The position numbers were made by a program, and so were the translations under genes. Shown here in pieces: positions 37,685 through 47,289 of a stretch of 64,000 nucleotides of DNA. Below the pieces are notes generated by a model. It searched no databases, was not told the DNA's origin, and worked only from the letters and a program-made list of their open reading frames with translations. The stretch lies in contig UQXZ01000005.1 of NCBI GenBank assembly GCA_900545225.1, positions 49,814-113,813 on the forward strand. Direction: 5' to 3'. Every line of letters begins with the position of its first letter. Positions within the stretch are counted from its first letter, which is position 1. This DNA comes from an uncultured Eubacteriales bacterium. Its GTDB lineage: Bacteria; Bacillota; Clostridia; Lachnospirales; Lachnospiraceae.

Positions 37685-37894
37685 ATGAGCAGAGTTACAA
37701 AAGATACAACAATCGGAGAAGCTCTTCAGATTGATCAGGGACTTGTTCAGCTTTTCTCAGCAATGGGAATGCACTGCTTCGGATGTCATTTCTCAGCAGA
37801 TGAGACAATTGAAGAAGCTGCAGCAGTTCACGGTGTAGATGTTGATGATCTTCTTGAGGATATCGATAACTACCTTACATACAACAATAAGTAA
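37685..37894 (+). CDS. DUF1858 domain protein
   Basis: This 69-residue protein is a complete DUF1858 domain: TKDTTIGEALQIDQGLVQLFSAMGMHCFGCH, then ETIEEAAAVHGVDVDDLLEDI. The CxxC pair in HCFGCH is typical of the family, which resembles the N-terminal part of iron-sulfur-repair and hybrid-cluster-related proteins. The cysteines may bind a metal, cluster or sulfur. It has its own promoter and a perfect terminator, and its codon use suggests strong expression. The function is not established. Confidence 0.85.
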   Translation: MSRVTKDTTIGEALQIDQGLVQLFSAMGMHCFGCHFSADETIEEAAAVHGVDVDDLLEDIDNYLTYNNK

Positions 37895-37898
37895 TAAG

Positions 37899-37924
37899 CA
37901 GGCGGGAAACCGCCTGTTTTTTGT
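37899..37924 (+). terminator. Rho-independent terminator of the DUF1858 gene
   Basis: CAGGCGG-GAAA-CCGCCTG is followed by TTTTTTG. Confidence 0.92.
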
Positions 37925-37999
37925 TTAGCCCGGTAATCCGTTTTATTTAGTGAATTAATCTTTTTCATTAATTTATATTGTGAAGATTTATACAAATCA

Positions 38000-38028
38000 T
38001 TGACATAATATAAAAAAAAGTTTACCAT
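38000..38028 (+). promoter_or_regulatory. Promoter of the PTS IIC-like gene
   Basis: TTGACA (38000-38005) and TACCAT (38023-38028) are 17 bp apart. Confidence 0.55.
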
Positions 38029-38087
38029 ATATCAAATTTTCATAAATTTTATTGCACATTAATTATTTTTATTTTGGAGAATCGCAC

Positions 38088-39188
38088 ATGAACTCTTTTA
38101 AAGCTTTCTTAGCAAAAAAAGACATTGAGATCTCCTTAAAGCGCTATGGCATTGATGCTCTTGGAGCCATGGCTCAAGGCTTATTCTGTTCTCTTTTAAT
38201 TGGAACAATAATCAATACCATAGGCATGTTGTTTAATATAGGATTTTTATTAGAGCCTATAGCAACAATAGGAGGTGTCAATTATACGGTAGGCGGGCTG
38301 GCAACACTGATGAGTGGTCCGGCTATGGCTGTGGCAATAGGGAAGGCTTTAAAATGCCCTCCTTTAGTTCTGTTTTCACTTGTGACTGCAGGATTTGCAT
38401 CAAATGCACTTGGCGGTGCAGGTGGCCCGCTTGCAGTATTATTTGTTGCAATTATAACTGCTGAAATCGGTAAAATGGTTGCAGGTTCAACAAAGGTTGA
38501 TATCCTTGTTACACCATTAGTTACTGTAGGTGTCGGCGTATTTTTATCATGGCTTATTGCTCCTGCCTTAGGAAAGGCAGCTTCTTCCATAGGTGGAGTA
38601 ATTATGTGGAGTACTGAACTCCAGCCATTCCTTATGGGAATTGTTGTATCTGTGATTGTTGGAATTGCGCTGACTCTTCCTATATCAAGTGCTGCCATAT
38701 GTGCTGCATTAGGGCTTACAGGTCTTGCAGGCGGAGCTGCCGTTGCAGGATGCTGTGCACAGATGGTTGGATTTGCAGTTATGTCATTTAAGGAAAATAA
38801 ATGGGGCGGCCTTGTATCCCAGGGCTTAGGTACATCAATGCTGCAGATGCCTAACATTGTGAAAAATCCAAAAATCTGGATTGCACCTATAATTACATCT
38901 GCCATAACAGGTCCTCTGGCTACATGTGTATTTAAATTACAGATGAACGGACCAGCCATTGATTCAGGTATGGGAACATGCGGCCTTGTAGGTCAGATAG
39001 GTGTTTTTCAGGGATGGATAAATGATATAGCAGCGGGAAGTAAGGCTGCCATTACAGGTTTTGACTGGGTTGGATTAATTCTTATATCATTTGTTTTACC
39101 TGCTGTAATTGCACCAATTATCAATATGATATGCAAGAAAATCGGATGGGTTAAGGACGGAGACTTAACTCTTCCAAAAGAACAGTAA
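38088..39188 (+). CDS. PTS EIIC-like membrane protein (PTS_EIIC_2 family)
   Basis: This very hydrophobic 366-residue protein has about 8-10 helices and many Gly/Ala-rich segments (TVGGLATLMSGPAMAVAIGKAL, GLTGLAGGAAVAGCC). It matches the PF13303-type PTS_EIIC_2 family by pattern. No EIIA or EIIB gene lies nearby, so the energy source and substrate are unknown; it may be a regulator-like or stand-alone transporter. I chose ATG 38088 because TTGGAGA lies 8 bases upstream. It has its own promoter and terminator. Confidence 0.7.
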   Translation: MNSFKAFLAKKDIEISLKRYGIDALGAMAQGLFCSLLIGTIINTIGMLFNIGFLLEPIATIGGVNYTVGGLATLMSGPAMAVAIGKALKCPPLVLFSLVTAGFASNALGGAGGPLAVLFVAIITAEIGKMVAGSTKVDILVTPLVTVGVGVFLSWLIAPALGKAASSIGGVIMWSTELQPFLMGIVVSVIVGIALTLPISSAAICAALGLTGLAGGAAVAGCCAQMVGFAVMSFKENKWGGLVSQGLGTSMLQMPNIVKNPKIWIAPIITSAITGPLATCVFKLQMNGPAIDSGMGTCGLVGQIGVFQGWINDIAAGSKAAITGFDWVGLILISFVLPAVIAPIINMICKKIGWVKDGDLTLPKEQ

Positions 39189-39193
39189 GTTTT

Positions 39194-39250
39194 ATATCGT
39201 TTCCGGGAGAAGGTTTAACATCCTTTCGGAAACGATATTTTTATATTTTC
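39194..39250 (+). terminator. Rho-independent terminator after the PTS IIC-like gene
   Basis: TATCGTTTCCGGGAGAAGG pairs with CCTTTCGGAAACGATA and is followed by TTTTTATATTTT. Confidence 0.82.
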
Positions 39251-39357
39251 CTATTAATAAGTAGCTAAATAATGGCTACACCTTGATAGACAATATCAAA
39301 TTTAGTAAAATAAAAAGTTGTAAAAGTTGAAATCTATTATTTATACGGATTAGGATA

Positions 39358-39723
39358 TTGTATAAGAATAAGTATAATAAAAGAGCTATAGGACATAACC
39401 TGGAATTACTTGCAGGTGAATATCTCATAGAAAATGGCCTGGAAATTATTGAATATAATTATTTTAACAGGACAGGTGAGATAGATATTGTGGCAAAGGA
39501 CGGCATGTATATAGTATTTGTGGAAGTCAAATACAGAAGCGGAAGTTCTTACGGAACTGCCGTGGAAGCCGTAAATGTCAGAAAGCAGAAAACTATAAGA
39601 AGAATCGCAGAGGGATATCTTATGGAGAGAGGACTGCGACAGGATTCATTTGTCAGATTCGATGTTATAGCCATAGACGGTACAACTGACCTAAATATTA
39701 AATGGATAAAAAATGCTTTTTGA
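39358..39723 (+). CDS. YraN/UPF0102 family endonuclease-like protein
   Basis: This protein of about 121 residues has the PD-(D/E)xK-like core of UPF0102: NYFNRTGEIDIVAKDG then IVFVEVKYRSGSSYGTAVEAV, followed by RFDVIAID. Relatives are predicted to be structure-specific nucleases related to Holliday-junction resolvases. The start is uncertain: TTG 39358 has AGGA only two bases before it, and there is no in-frame ATG. It lies 17 bases before der and likely starts that operon. Confidence 0.85.
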   Translation: MYKNKYNKRAIGHNLELLAGEYLIENGLEIIEYNYFNRTGEIDIVAKDGMYIVFVEVKYRSGSSYGTAVEAVNVRKQKTIRRIAEGYLMERGLRQDSFVRFDVIAIDGTTDLNIKWIKNAF

Positions 39724-39740
39724 AGCATTAAAGGAGTTAT

Positions 39741-41075
39741 ATGAGCAAACCAATAGTTGCAATAGTTGGAAGACCTAATGTAGGTAAATCTACATTGTTT
39801 AATGTTCTTGCCGGAAGCAGAATTTCCATTGTACAGGATACTCCGGGTGTTACAAGAGACAGAATTTATGCATCTTCAGACTGGAACGGAAGATCATTTA
39901 CAATGATTGATACAGGTGGTATCGAGCCGGACAGTAAGGATATTATTTTACAGCAGATGAGAGAGCAGGCTCAGATTGCCATTTATACAGCTGACGTAAT
40001 CTGCTTTGTTGTAGATGTTAAGCAGGGCCTTACAGACGCAGATGACAAGGTTGCCACAATGCTTAGAAAATCAGGCAAGCCTGTAGTTCTTGTTGTTAAC
40101 AAGGTAGACAGCTACGAAAAGGAAATTACTGATGTATATGAGTTCTATAACTTAGGACTTGGTGATCCATTCCCTGTATCTGCTACAAGCAAGACAGGAA
40201 TCGGTGATATGCTCGATGAAGTTGTGTCACATTTCCCACAGGAAACAGGTGAAGAAGAGGAAGATGACAAGCTTAAGATTGCCGTTGTTGGTAAGCCTAA
40301 CGTAGGTAAATCTTCTTTAATTAACAGACTTGTAGGAAAGAACAGACTTATAGTTTCAGATATTGCGGGAACTACAAGAGATGCCATCGATACAACTGTT
40401 AAGCACTACGGTAAAGAATATACATTTATCGATACAGCCGGATTAAGAAGAAAGAGCAAAATTAAGGAAGATATTGAGAGATTCAGTATCATCAGAACTG
40501 TAACTGCAGCAGAAAGAGCAGATATTGTTGTACTTATGATTGATGCTACAGAGGGCGTTACAGAGCAGGATGCAAAGATTGCAGGTATTGCCCATGAAAG
40601 AGGTAAGGGACTTATTATTGCCGTTAACAAGTGGGATGCGGTTGAAGATAAGGAAACCGGAACCATGAAGGAAATGACAGAGAAGATAAAGTCAACTCTT
40701 TCATTCTGCCCATATGCTGAGGTTATCTTTATTTCTGTTCTTACAGGAAGAGGAATTGATAAGGTATTTAACCTTATTGATATTGTTAATGAAAATCAGA
40801 ATATGCGTATTCAGACAGGTACACTTAACGAGATTCTTACAAGAGCTCTTGCAATGCAGGAAACTCCTCAGGATAAGGGTAAACATCTCCGTATTTACTA
40901 TATGACTCAGGTAAGCGTTAAACCTCCTACATTTGTCATATTCGTAAATGATAAGAATTTAACTCATTTTTCTTATACGAGATATATTGAAAATAATCTC
41001 AGAAATACATTTGGTTTCAGAGGCACTTCACTGAGATTCATTTATAGAGAAAGAGAAGACAGTATTAGGGGTTAA
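39741..41075 (+). CDS. der: Ribosome assembly GTPase Der (EngA)
   Basis: This 444-residue protein has two tandem GTPase domains ([12 protein letters not shown] near 10 and [12 protein letters not shown] near 183; DTPGVTRD and DTAGLRRK switch II; NKVD and NKWD base-recognition motifs) and a C-terminal KH-like domain. Der is essential for maturation of the 50S subunit. An acidic linker (EEEEDDK) separates the G domains. Confidence 0.97.
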   Translation: MSKPIVAIVGRPNVGKSTLFNVLAGSRISIVQDTPGVTRDRIYASSDWNGRSFTMIDTGGIEPDSKDIILQQMREQAQIAIYTADVICFVVDVKQGLTDADDKVATMLRKSGKPVVLVVNKVDSYEKEITDVYEFYNLGLGDPFPVSATSKTGIGDMLDEVVSHFPQETGEEEEDDKLKIAVVGKPNVGKSSLINRLVGKNRLIVSDIAGTTRDAIDTTVKHYGKEYTFIDTAGLRRKSKIKEDIERFSIIRTVTAAERADIVVLMIDATEGVTEQDAKIAGIAHERGKGLIIAVNKWDAVEDKETGTMKEMTEKIKSTLSFCPYAEVIFISVLTGRGIDKVFNLIDIVNENQNMRIQTGTLNEILTRALAMQETPQDKGKHLRIYYMTQVSVKPPTFVIFVNDKNLTHFSYTRYIENNLRNTFGFRGTSLRFIYREREDSIRG

Positions 41076-41077
41076 TA

Positions 41078-41749
41078 ATGGTAGTAGTAGTTAAAATTCT
41101 TTGTGTACTTATAGGCTATGTTATCGGTATGGTCATACTTACATCACATTGGTACAGCCGTATCAAAAAAGTTGATATAAGATCAAAGGGAAGTGGTAAT
41201 CCGGGAACTACAAACATGGGTAGAGTTCTTGGTAAGAAAGCAGCAATCATTACAATGATTGGTGATATTACAAAGGCATTTTTATCAGCGGTTATCTGCT
41301 GGTTAATCTTCAGTGTAGGACTGAAGGTGCCAATTGATACAGTTAATTTACTTTTATATAGCGGTTTAGGAGTTATCCTTGGACATAACTATCCTCTTAT
41401 ATTCGGATTTAAGGGTGGAAAAGGTATTGCAACATCAGCCGGTGTTTACCTTTCAATGGTATTCCTTCCTGAATATTTCTGGTTATTATGCCTTTTAGGA
41501 TTAATTACATTTTTAGCAATGTTGTTTTTGACTAATTACATGTCAATTGCTTCATTGTCACTTGTAACAGGCTTTTGTATTGAGTTTATTATATTCGGTG
41601 CATTCGGCGGTCTTGGAATTTCAGGAGCTGCCCTTATAGAAGCTGACATACTTATGATCATAATCACTGTACTTGCCTTTATAAGACATCGTATCAACAT
41701 TAAGAGGCTTCTTAATGGTACAGAGGCTCATACATTTGGAAAAGGGTGA
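41078..41749 (+). CDS. plsY: Glycerol-3-phosphate acyltransferase PlsY
   Basis: This 223-residue membrane enzyme transfers acyl from acyl-phosphate to glycerol-3-phosphate, the first step of phospholipid synthesis. It has the three PlsY signatures: SKGSGNPGTTNMGRVLGKK, GHNYPLIFGFKGGKGIATSAG and a late basic RHRINIKRLLNG. About five helices are visible. It starts two bases after der and overlaps or abuts gpsA, which makes its substrate. Confidence 0.95.
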   Translation: MVVVVKILCVLIGYVIGMVILTSHWYSRIKKVDIRSKGSGNPGTTNMGRVLGKKAAIITMIGDITKAFLSAVICWLIFSVGLKVPIDTVNLLLYSGLGVILGHNYPLIFGFKGGKGIATSAGVYLSMVFLPEYFWLLCLLGLITFLAMLFLTNYMSIASLSLVTGFCIEFIIFGAFGGLGISGAALIEADILMIIITVLAFIRHRINIKRLLNGTEAHTFGKG

Positions 41750-41754
41750 TTGAT

Positions 41755-42774
41755 ATGAAAATTATAACCGTAATTGGTTCAGGAACATGGGGAGGCGCCC
41801 TTGCAATGCATCTTGCAAAGAAGGGACATATCGTCTATCTCTGTTCAACAAATGAAAATAAAGCTGAAATTATCAGAATGCACAGAGAGATTCCTAATCT
41901 TCCGGGTGTAAAGTTAGATAACAATATTATTGTTACTTCAGATATGGAAATGGCTGCAAAGAAGGCAGAAGTAATTGTTCTTGCAGTTGCTTCCATTTAT
42001 ACAAGATCAGTTGCAAAGAAGCTGGCTCCATTTGTGGATGAGGGTAAAATCATCCTCGAAGTTGGTAAGGGCTTTGAGCAGGAAACACTTCTTACACTTG
42101 AAGATGTAATAAAAGAGGAAATCCCTCAGTCAAAGGTTGCCATTCTTTCAGGTCCTAACCATGCAGAAGAGGTTTCAAAGGGAATCCCTACTTCATGTGT
42201 TATAGGAACTAAAAAGAATGCTGATGCGGAATATTTACAGAGTATATTCAGCTCAGACATGTTTAAGGTATATGTAAATCCTGATATTTTAGGTATTGCC
42301 ATTGGTGGTGCGGTTAAAAACGTAATCGCCCTTGCAGCGGGTATCGCTGACGGACTCGGATATGGTGATAATACAAAGGCAACTCTTATTACAAGAGGTA
42401 TTGCTGAAATATCAAGACTTGGTGCTGCAATGGGAGCAAATGTAATGACATTTGCGGGTCTTTCAGGTATCGGCGATTTAATAGCTACATGTGCAAGTGT
42501 GCATTCAAGAAACAGAAGAGCAGGTATTTTAATTGGTCAGGGTAAAAGCACACATGAGGCAATGGACGAAGTCGGAATGGTTGTAGAAGGTGTTTATGCA
42601 GCCAAGTCAACATCTGCAGTTGCTAAGAAATTCGGTGTGGAAATGCCTATCGTTAACGAAGTAAATGCTATTTTATTTGAAAAGAAAACTGCAAAGCAGG
42701 CAATGTCAGATCTTATGCTGAGAGACAATATTATTGAAATCAGTAATATTCCATGGCCTGAAGAAGACATGTAA
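41755..42774 (+). CDS. gpsA: Glycerol-3-phosphate dehydrogenase [NAD(P)+]
   Basis: This 339-residue enzyme reduces dihydroxyacetone phosphate to sn-glycerol-3-phosphate for PlsY. The Rossmann loop VIGSGTWGGALA, the SGPNHAEEVSKGIPTS block, the catalytic lysine in GGAVKNVIALAAG and TFAGLSGIGDLIATC are all present. I chose ATG 41755 rather than GTG 41746 because GGGTGAT spaces well to it and the Rossmann strand should start close to the N-terminus. Confidence 0.96.
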   Translation: MKIITVIGSGTWGGALAMHLAKKGHIVYLCSTNENKAEIIRMHREIPNLPGVKLDNNIIVTSDMEMAAKKAEVIVLAVASIYTRSVAKKLAPFVDEGKIILEVGKGFEQETLLTLEDVIKEEIPQSKVAILSGPNHAEEVSKGIPTSCVIGTKKNADAEYLQSIFSSDMFKVYVNPDILGIAIGGAVKNVIALAAGIADGLGYGDNTKATLITRGIAEISRLGAAMGANVMTFAGLSGIGDLIATCASVHSRNRRAGILIGQGKSTHEAMDEVGMVVEGVYAAKSTSAVAKKFGVEMPIVNEVNAILFEKKTAKQAMSDLMLRDNIIEISNIPWPEEDM

Positions 42775-42789
42775 TAGGAAGGCTTTTTT

Positions 42790-43347
42790 ATGAGAGTTAT
42801 TGCTGGAAGTGCAAGAAGTATACCTCTTAAGTCGGTTAAAGGGGATAAAACAAGACCGACAACAGACAGAATAAAAGAAACCTTATTTAATATCCTCAAT
42901 CCATATCTCTATGATGCCTATGTTCTTGATTTATTTGCGGGAGCCGGCGGATTAGGTATTGAGGCATTAAGCCGAGGTGCAAAAAAGGCTGTATTTGTTG
43001 ATAAGAGCAAAGAAGCAGTCAAAATAATCAAAGAAAATCTTAGTAAAACACATTTTTCTGATTATGCAGATATTTATACAGGTGATGTACTCGATATGTG
43101 CGCAACAATGAATATCGAAAAGCCATTTGACGTTATCATTATGGATCCTCCATATGGTAAGGGATACTGGAAAAATGTATTGAGCCTGTTGTCTAAGACA
43201 AGACTTGTGGATGAACATACACTTGTTGTCGTTGAGGAGGATTTATCCGACGACGTGGAAGAGGGTAATATATACGGAGGTTTTGAGTTAAACAGGATAA
43301 AAAACTATAGACATAACAGACATTTATTCTTTAACTTAAGTAAATAA
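42790..43347 (+). CDS. rsmD: 16S rRNA (guanine-966-N2)-methyltransferase
   Basis: This 185-residue SAM methyltransferase has the [14 protein letters not shown] start, [15 protein letters not shown], the SAM loop [19 protein letters not shown] and the catalytic DPPYGKG. It methylates G966 of 16S rRNA. AGGAAGG precedes the ATG. The neighbouring coaD is its usual partner in many bacteria. Confidence 0.95.
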   Translation: MRVIAGSARSIPLKSVKGDKTRPTTDRIKETLFNILNPYLYDAYVLDLFAGAGGLGIEALSRGAKKAVFVDKSKEAVKIIKENLSKTHFSDYADIYTGDVLDMCATMNIEKPFDVIIMDPPYGKGYWKNVLSLLSKTRLVDEHTLVVVEEDLSDDVEEGNIYGGFELNRIKNYRHNRHLFFNLSK

Positions 43348-43351
43348 ATAT

Positions 43352-43843
43352 ATGAAAATAGGACTATATGCAGGAAGCTTTGATCCCCCTACATTAGGAC
43401 ACTTAGATGTTATAAAAAGAGCATCAAGCTTCATCGATCACCTCATTGTAGGTGTGTTTAACAATAGTGAGAAAACTCCATTGTTTACAACTGATGAGCG
43501 TGTTAATATGTTAGAGGATATACTGAAGGATTATAAAAATGTGGAAGTGGCCACATTTTCAGGGCTGTTAGTAGATTTTGCACGCGAAAGAGATGTGCAT
43601 ATCCTTGTAAGAGGTTTAAGAGCTGTTACGGATTTTGAATATGAAATTGCAATGGCTCAGACTAACAGAGTTATGGAACCAAGTGTTGACACTGTATTTT
43701 TAACAACTTCATTAGAGTACTCATACTTAAGCTCAAGTATTGTTAAAGAGATTGCTAAAAATGGTGGAGGGCTTGATGAATTTGTGCCACAGCAGATAAT
43801 CCAGCGAATATATGATAAGTATGACATCGGTAAAAAAGCGTGA
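43352..43843 (+). CDS. coaD: Phosphopantetheine adenylyltransferase
   Basis: This 163-residue nucleotidyltransferase makes dephospho-CoA. It has the T/HxGH-type motif in [27 protein letters not shown] and the [12 protein letters not shown] tail that binds ATP. The ATG is four bases after the rsmD stop and has no clear ribosome binding site, so translation is probably coupled. Confidence 0.96.
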   Translation: MKIGLYAGSFDPPTLGHLDVIKRASSFIDHLIVGVFNNSEKTPLFTTDERVNMLEDILKDYKNVEVATFSGLLVDFARERDVHILVRGLRAVTDFEYEIAMAQTNRVMEPSVDTVFLTTSLEYSYLSSSIVKEIAKNGGGLDEFVPQQIIQRIYDKYDIGKKA

Positions 43844-43898
43844 TGTACTTTATATCCGATGATGTAAATTTGTTTTAATTTTATGAGGGAGGACCAAT

Positions 43899-44525
43899 AT
43901 GAGCCAGATAGAACAGACAATTGATGATATGCAGGCGTACATTGACGATTGTAAATCTCCAACATTTGGTGGTGGAGGAAAGGTTATCTGTGAGAAGGAT
44001 GTATTAGAGAACTTTCTTGAGGATTTAAGAAGTGAAACTCCTGAAGAGATAAAGAAATACCAGCATCTTGTTGCACAGAAGGACAGCATCATTGCCAATG
44101 CTGAAGCTCATGCACAGGCTATCGTTGAATCAGCTGCAAAGCAGACTGAGAAAATGATTAACGATCATGAAATTATGCAGAAGGCATTTGAGCAGGCACA
44201 GGCTCTTATTGAAAGAGCACAGGCTGATGCAACTCAGATTATTGCAAGTGCACAGAATGATGCTGACAACGTTCGTGTATCAGCACTCAGATATACAGAT
44301 GAGCTTCTTGGCAAGGTGCAGATTATTGCTCAGACTGCTCTCAGAGAACAGGAGATTCATCAGGCATCTGTAATAACAAGCCTTAAGGATGTGTTAGCTG
44401 TAGTTGCTGAAAACAGAGGCGAACTTGTTCCTGATGGAGTAGCTGTCGGACAGGCTCAGACTCCGGCAGAAAAAGAAGACAGCATTGGAACCGGAGACGA
44501 GTTATTTTCTGAAGTAGATATGTAA
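43899..44525 (+). CDS. Coiled-coil protein (DivIVA/ATPase-subunit-like helical protein)
   Basis: This 208-residue protein has a short N-terminal conserved segment (MQAYIDDCKSPTFGGGGKVICEKDVLENFLEDLRSETP) followed by a long alanine/glutamine-rich coiled coil (about 60-165) and an acidic tail. Similar proteins next to rsmD-coaD in Lachnospiraceae are often labelled ATPase or V-type ATPase subunit H, but no nucleotide-binding motif is visible. A DivIVA-like scaffolding role is possible, not shown. Confidence 0.7.
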   Translation: MSQIEQTIDDMQAYIDDCKSPTFGGGGKVICEKDVLENFLEDLRSETPEEIKKYQHLVAQKDSIIANAEAHAQAIVESAAKQTEKMINDHEIMQKAFEQAQALIERAQADATQIIASAQNDADNVRVSALRYTDELLGKVQIIAQTALREQEIHQASVITSLKDVLAVVAENRGELVPDGVAVGQAQTPAEKEDSIGTGDELFSEVDM

Positions 44526-44527
44526 TT

Positions 44528-46045
44528 ATGGAATTACCTATAGAATTTGAGACCGAAATGAGAGAGTTACTTGGGGCTGAGTATGATTTATTCATATCCA
44601 GCCTTGACAGACCGCGTCATTTCGGTCTTCGTGTTAATAATTTAAAAATAAGTACCGAAGACTTTCTTAAAATCTGTCCGTTTACACTTAAAAAAGTGCC
44701 TTGGACGGACAATGGATTTTATTATATTGATGAGGAGAAACCTACTCATCATCCATATTATTTTGCAGGGCTCTATTACATACAGGAGCCATCTGCAATG
44801 ACACCAGCAGCTCTTCTTCCTGTTAATAAGGGAGACGCTGTTCTTGATATGTGTGCAGCTCCGGGTGGTAAATCAACTGAGCTTGCAGCAAAGCTTGGTG
44901 GAACAGGTTTACTTGTAAGTAATGATATTTCAGCTTCAAGAGCTAAGGCACTACTTAAAAATATTGAATTATTTGGTGTCAGCAATTCATGTGTCATGTC
45001 TGAAGATACAAATAATATTTTGAAATATTCAGATATTCAGTTTGATAAGATCCTTCTTGATGCGCCTTGCTCAGGTGAGGGTATGTTCAGAAAGGATGCA
45101 AAACTACTGGACGCATGGAAAAAGCAGGGACCTGACTTTTATTCAAAGATCCAGAAGCAGCTCATTCTTATTGCGGCGGATCTTTTAAAGCCCGGAGGAG
45201 AAATTCTCTATTCTACATGTACATTTAACAGATTGGAAAATGAGGGCACTGTAGAATACTTACTTGAGAACAGAGATGACTTTGAAATTGTAGATCTTGG
45301 AGAGCATGAGGGATTTAAGTATGGCACAGGGAAAATGGCAAAGACTGCAAGACTTATTCCTTACATGATTGAGGGAGAAGGTCATTTTGTGGCTCTTCTT
45401 AGAAAAAAGGCGGCCAATAACATAATAGAAGATGTGGATTCTGATTTTAATAATTGCAATCAGGAGTCTGCAGATTTTGTTAATACGGAAAAAGCCGATT
45501 CATCCAGTAAAAAGTCAAGGAAATCCAAGAAAAAATCTAACAATAACCAGAATAAAGCAGCTTCATCTAAGCTTCCTGAGGAGCTTGAAGAATTTATTTC
45601 TTCACTTAACGGAACCGAACTTGGTGGAACAGCGGACGGTGAGGGAACATTTACCTTAAACAGAGACAGAATTGTCATAAGAAATGACAAGGTGTTTTTA
45701 CTTCCTGAAACAGATTTTACAGATGGTAAAAAATACAGAGTTCTTAGAAATGGTCTCTACATGGGTGACATGAAGAAGAACCGCTTTGAACCGTCTACAA
45801 CATTTGCACTGGCGTTATCCAAAAAGGATTACAACAATGTAATTGATTTAAGCAGCAGTGACCCAAGAGTGGACAAGTACTTAAAGGGTGAGACACTTGC
45901 AATGGAATCAGATGAAATTGAAGAAATGAATTTATCTGACGGAAATGTGCTTATAGCCGTTGATGGTTTTCCACTAGGATGGGGAAGACTTTTAAAGAGT
46001 ACGATTAAAAATAAATATTTACCGGCATGGAGAAAGCTGAATTGA
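44528..46045 (+). CDS. Sun/NOL1/NOP2-family RNA (cytosine-C5) methyltransferase, RsmF-like
   Basis: This 505-residue protein has the SAM loop DMCAAPGGKSTELAAKL, the catalytic motif DAPCSGEGMF and the second cysteine in STCTFNRLENEG. A lysine/serine/asparagine-rich linker (KKSRKSKKKSNNNQNK, about 320-345) precedes a C-terminal RNA-binding domain with LFxLP-like and YRVLRNGLYMGDMK. RsmF methylates C1407 of 16S rRNA; Firmicutes relatives (YebU-like) modify nearby positions. It starts two bases after the coiled-coil gene. Confidence 0.88.
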   Translation: MELPIEFETEMRELLGAEYDLFISSLDRPRHFGLRVNNLKISTEDFLKICPFTLKKVPWTDNGFYYIDEEKPTHHPYYFAGLYYIQEPSAMTPAALLPVNKGDAVLDMCAAPGGKSTELAAKLGGTGLLVSNDISASRAKALLKNIELFGVSNSCVMSEDTNNILKYSDIQFDKILLDAPCSGEGMFRKDAKLLDAWKKQGPDFYSKIQKQLILIAADLLKPGGEILYSTCTFNRLENEGTVEYLLENRDDFEIVDLGEHEGFKYGTGKMAKTARLIPYMIEGEGHFVALLRKKAANNIIEDVDSDFNNCNQESADFVNTEKADSSSKKSRKSKKKSNNNQNKAASSKLPEELEEFISSLNGTELGGTADGEGTFTLNRDRIVIRNDKVFLLPETDFTDGKKYRVLRNGLYMGDMKKNRFEPSTTFALALSKKDYNNVIDLSSSDPRVDKYLKGETLAMESDEIEEMNLSDGNVLIAVDGFPLGWGRLLKSTIKNKYLPAWRKLN

Positions 46046-47289
46046 GAGAACTTAATGTCAATGAATTAACCGGCGGAAGTAAATTAATGAATATACTCAG
46101 AAAGTCACTTCCTGAGGCGAAGGATTCATTTTTTTACAAAATGCTCAGAAAAAAGAATATTACTCTTAATAACAAAAAGGCCACCGGTTCTGAAATTGTT
46201 TCAACAGGAGATGTTATCAAATTTTTCCTAAGTGATGAGACTTATGATAAATTTGCGGGGAAGGCATCAAAAGCTGTAGTCTGTAACGGGAAAGCAAATG
46301 GTAACAGGGCTGATGACAGCGGCGCAGGTGCTGATAAGTTAAATCACGGTAGTGTTGCACAGGTAGTTGGAAGAAATGTGAAGCCTAATGTCATTAATGG
46401 TAATGCAACTGATGGTGCCAAAAAAAGTGTCAATAATGGTACATCAAACAGTGCCGCAAATGCCACTGCCAAAGGTACAGGCAAGTCATCTTCTGCAAAA
46501 ACTTTTAAAATTAACAAGAATGACATTGTCTACGAAGACAAAGACATCATTCTTATTAACAAACCATATGGCATCCTTTCTCAAAAAGCGGAGCCCGGAG
46601 ATTATTCCATGGTGGAAGCATTGTATGATTACATGCTTGAAAATGGAATGTTATCGGCAGATGACATTTTCCGTCCGGCAGTAACAAACAGACTGGACAG
46701 AAATACGACAGGAATTATTGCAGGTGGAAAAACCACATCGGGACTTCAGTTCCTTTCAAATGCCCAGAAAAATGGAGATATAAAGAAGTTCTATATCTGT
46801 ATAGTTCCCGGAGAAGTTAAGGAGACACGACTTCTTAACGGCCTCTGGAGCAAAAATACAAGAAATAACAGAGTTACTATTGAGATGGTGGAAAATATTC
46901 CCGAATCATATTCATTTCCTTCCAGGTATTGGACAAAGGGAAATGTTCCTGCACAGACTCTGATTGCTCCTGTAGTTACAAACGGCAGATACACTGTTGT
47001 TAAAATCGGACTTCTCACAGGTAAGAGCCATCAGATCAGAGCCCATATGAAAGCATATGGACATCCTCTTATCGGAGATTTTAAGTACGGCCAGAGAAAT
47101 GTAAATGACTATTTTGCAAGAAAATACGGACTTACAAGTCAGCTCCTTCATGCCTATATGATGGATATTGAAGGTAAGGGAGAATTCGTTGCAAAGCTTC
47201 CAAAGCAGTTTATAAATATATTAAAGGGTGAAGGGCTATATTCTGATTCCATTGAAGAAATATATAAGAATATAGAGTTAAAACCATAA
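46042..47289 (+). CDS. RluA-family pseudouridine synthase with S4 domain and long low-complexity linker
   Basis: This protein of about 415 residues has an N-terminal S4 RNA-binding domain (KLMNILRKSLPEAKDSFFYKMLRKKNITLNNKKA), then about 80 residues rich in Asn, Ala, Gly, Ser and Lys, then the catalytic domain with IVYEDKDIILINKPYGIL, the NRLDRNTTG motif (Asp nucleophile) and GKSHQIRAHM. It isomerises uridines in rRNA (RluC/RluD-like). I prefer TTG 46042, which overlaps the preceding stop as TTGA and has GGAGAAA 6 bases upstream; ATG 46027 lacks a site. Confidence 0.87.
   Translation: MRELNVNELTGGSKLMNILRKSLPEAKDSFFYKMLRKKNITLNNKKATGSEIVSTGDVIKFFLSDETYDKFAGKASKAVVCNGKANGNRADDSGAGADKLNHGSVAQVVGRNVKPNVINGNATDGAKKSVNNGTSNSAANATAKGTGKSSSAKTFKINKNDIVYEDKDIILINKPYGILSQKAEPGDYSMVEALYDYMLENGMLSADDIFRPAVTNRLDRNTTGIIAGGKTTSGLQFLSNAQKNGDIKKFYICIVPGEVKETRLLNGLWSKNTRNNRVTIEMVENIPESYSFPSRYWTKGNVPAQTLIAPVVTNGRYTVVKIGLLTGKSHQIRAHMKAYGHPLIGDFKYGQRNVNDYFARKYGLTSQLLHAYMMDIEGKGEFVAKLPKQFINILKGEGLYSDSIEEIYKNIELKP

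Noticed and set aside
38282..38959. Minus-strand frame of 225 codons opposite the PTS IIC-like gene
   Set aside because: Composition (Pro/Ala/Thr) is the complement of Gly/Ala-rich membrane codons; no ribosome site.
44167..44373. Out-of-frame ORF in the coiled-coil gene
   Set aside because: The regular Ala/Gln codons of the coiled coil give open alternative frames; no start signal.
46388..46684. Plus-strand out-of-frame ORF inside the RluA-family gene
   Set aside because: Arises from the low-complexity linker; no ribosome site and a Met-rich chance sequence.
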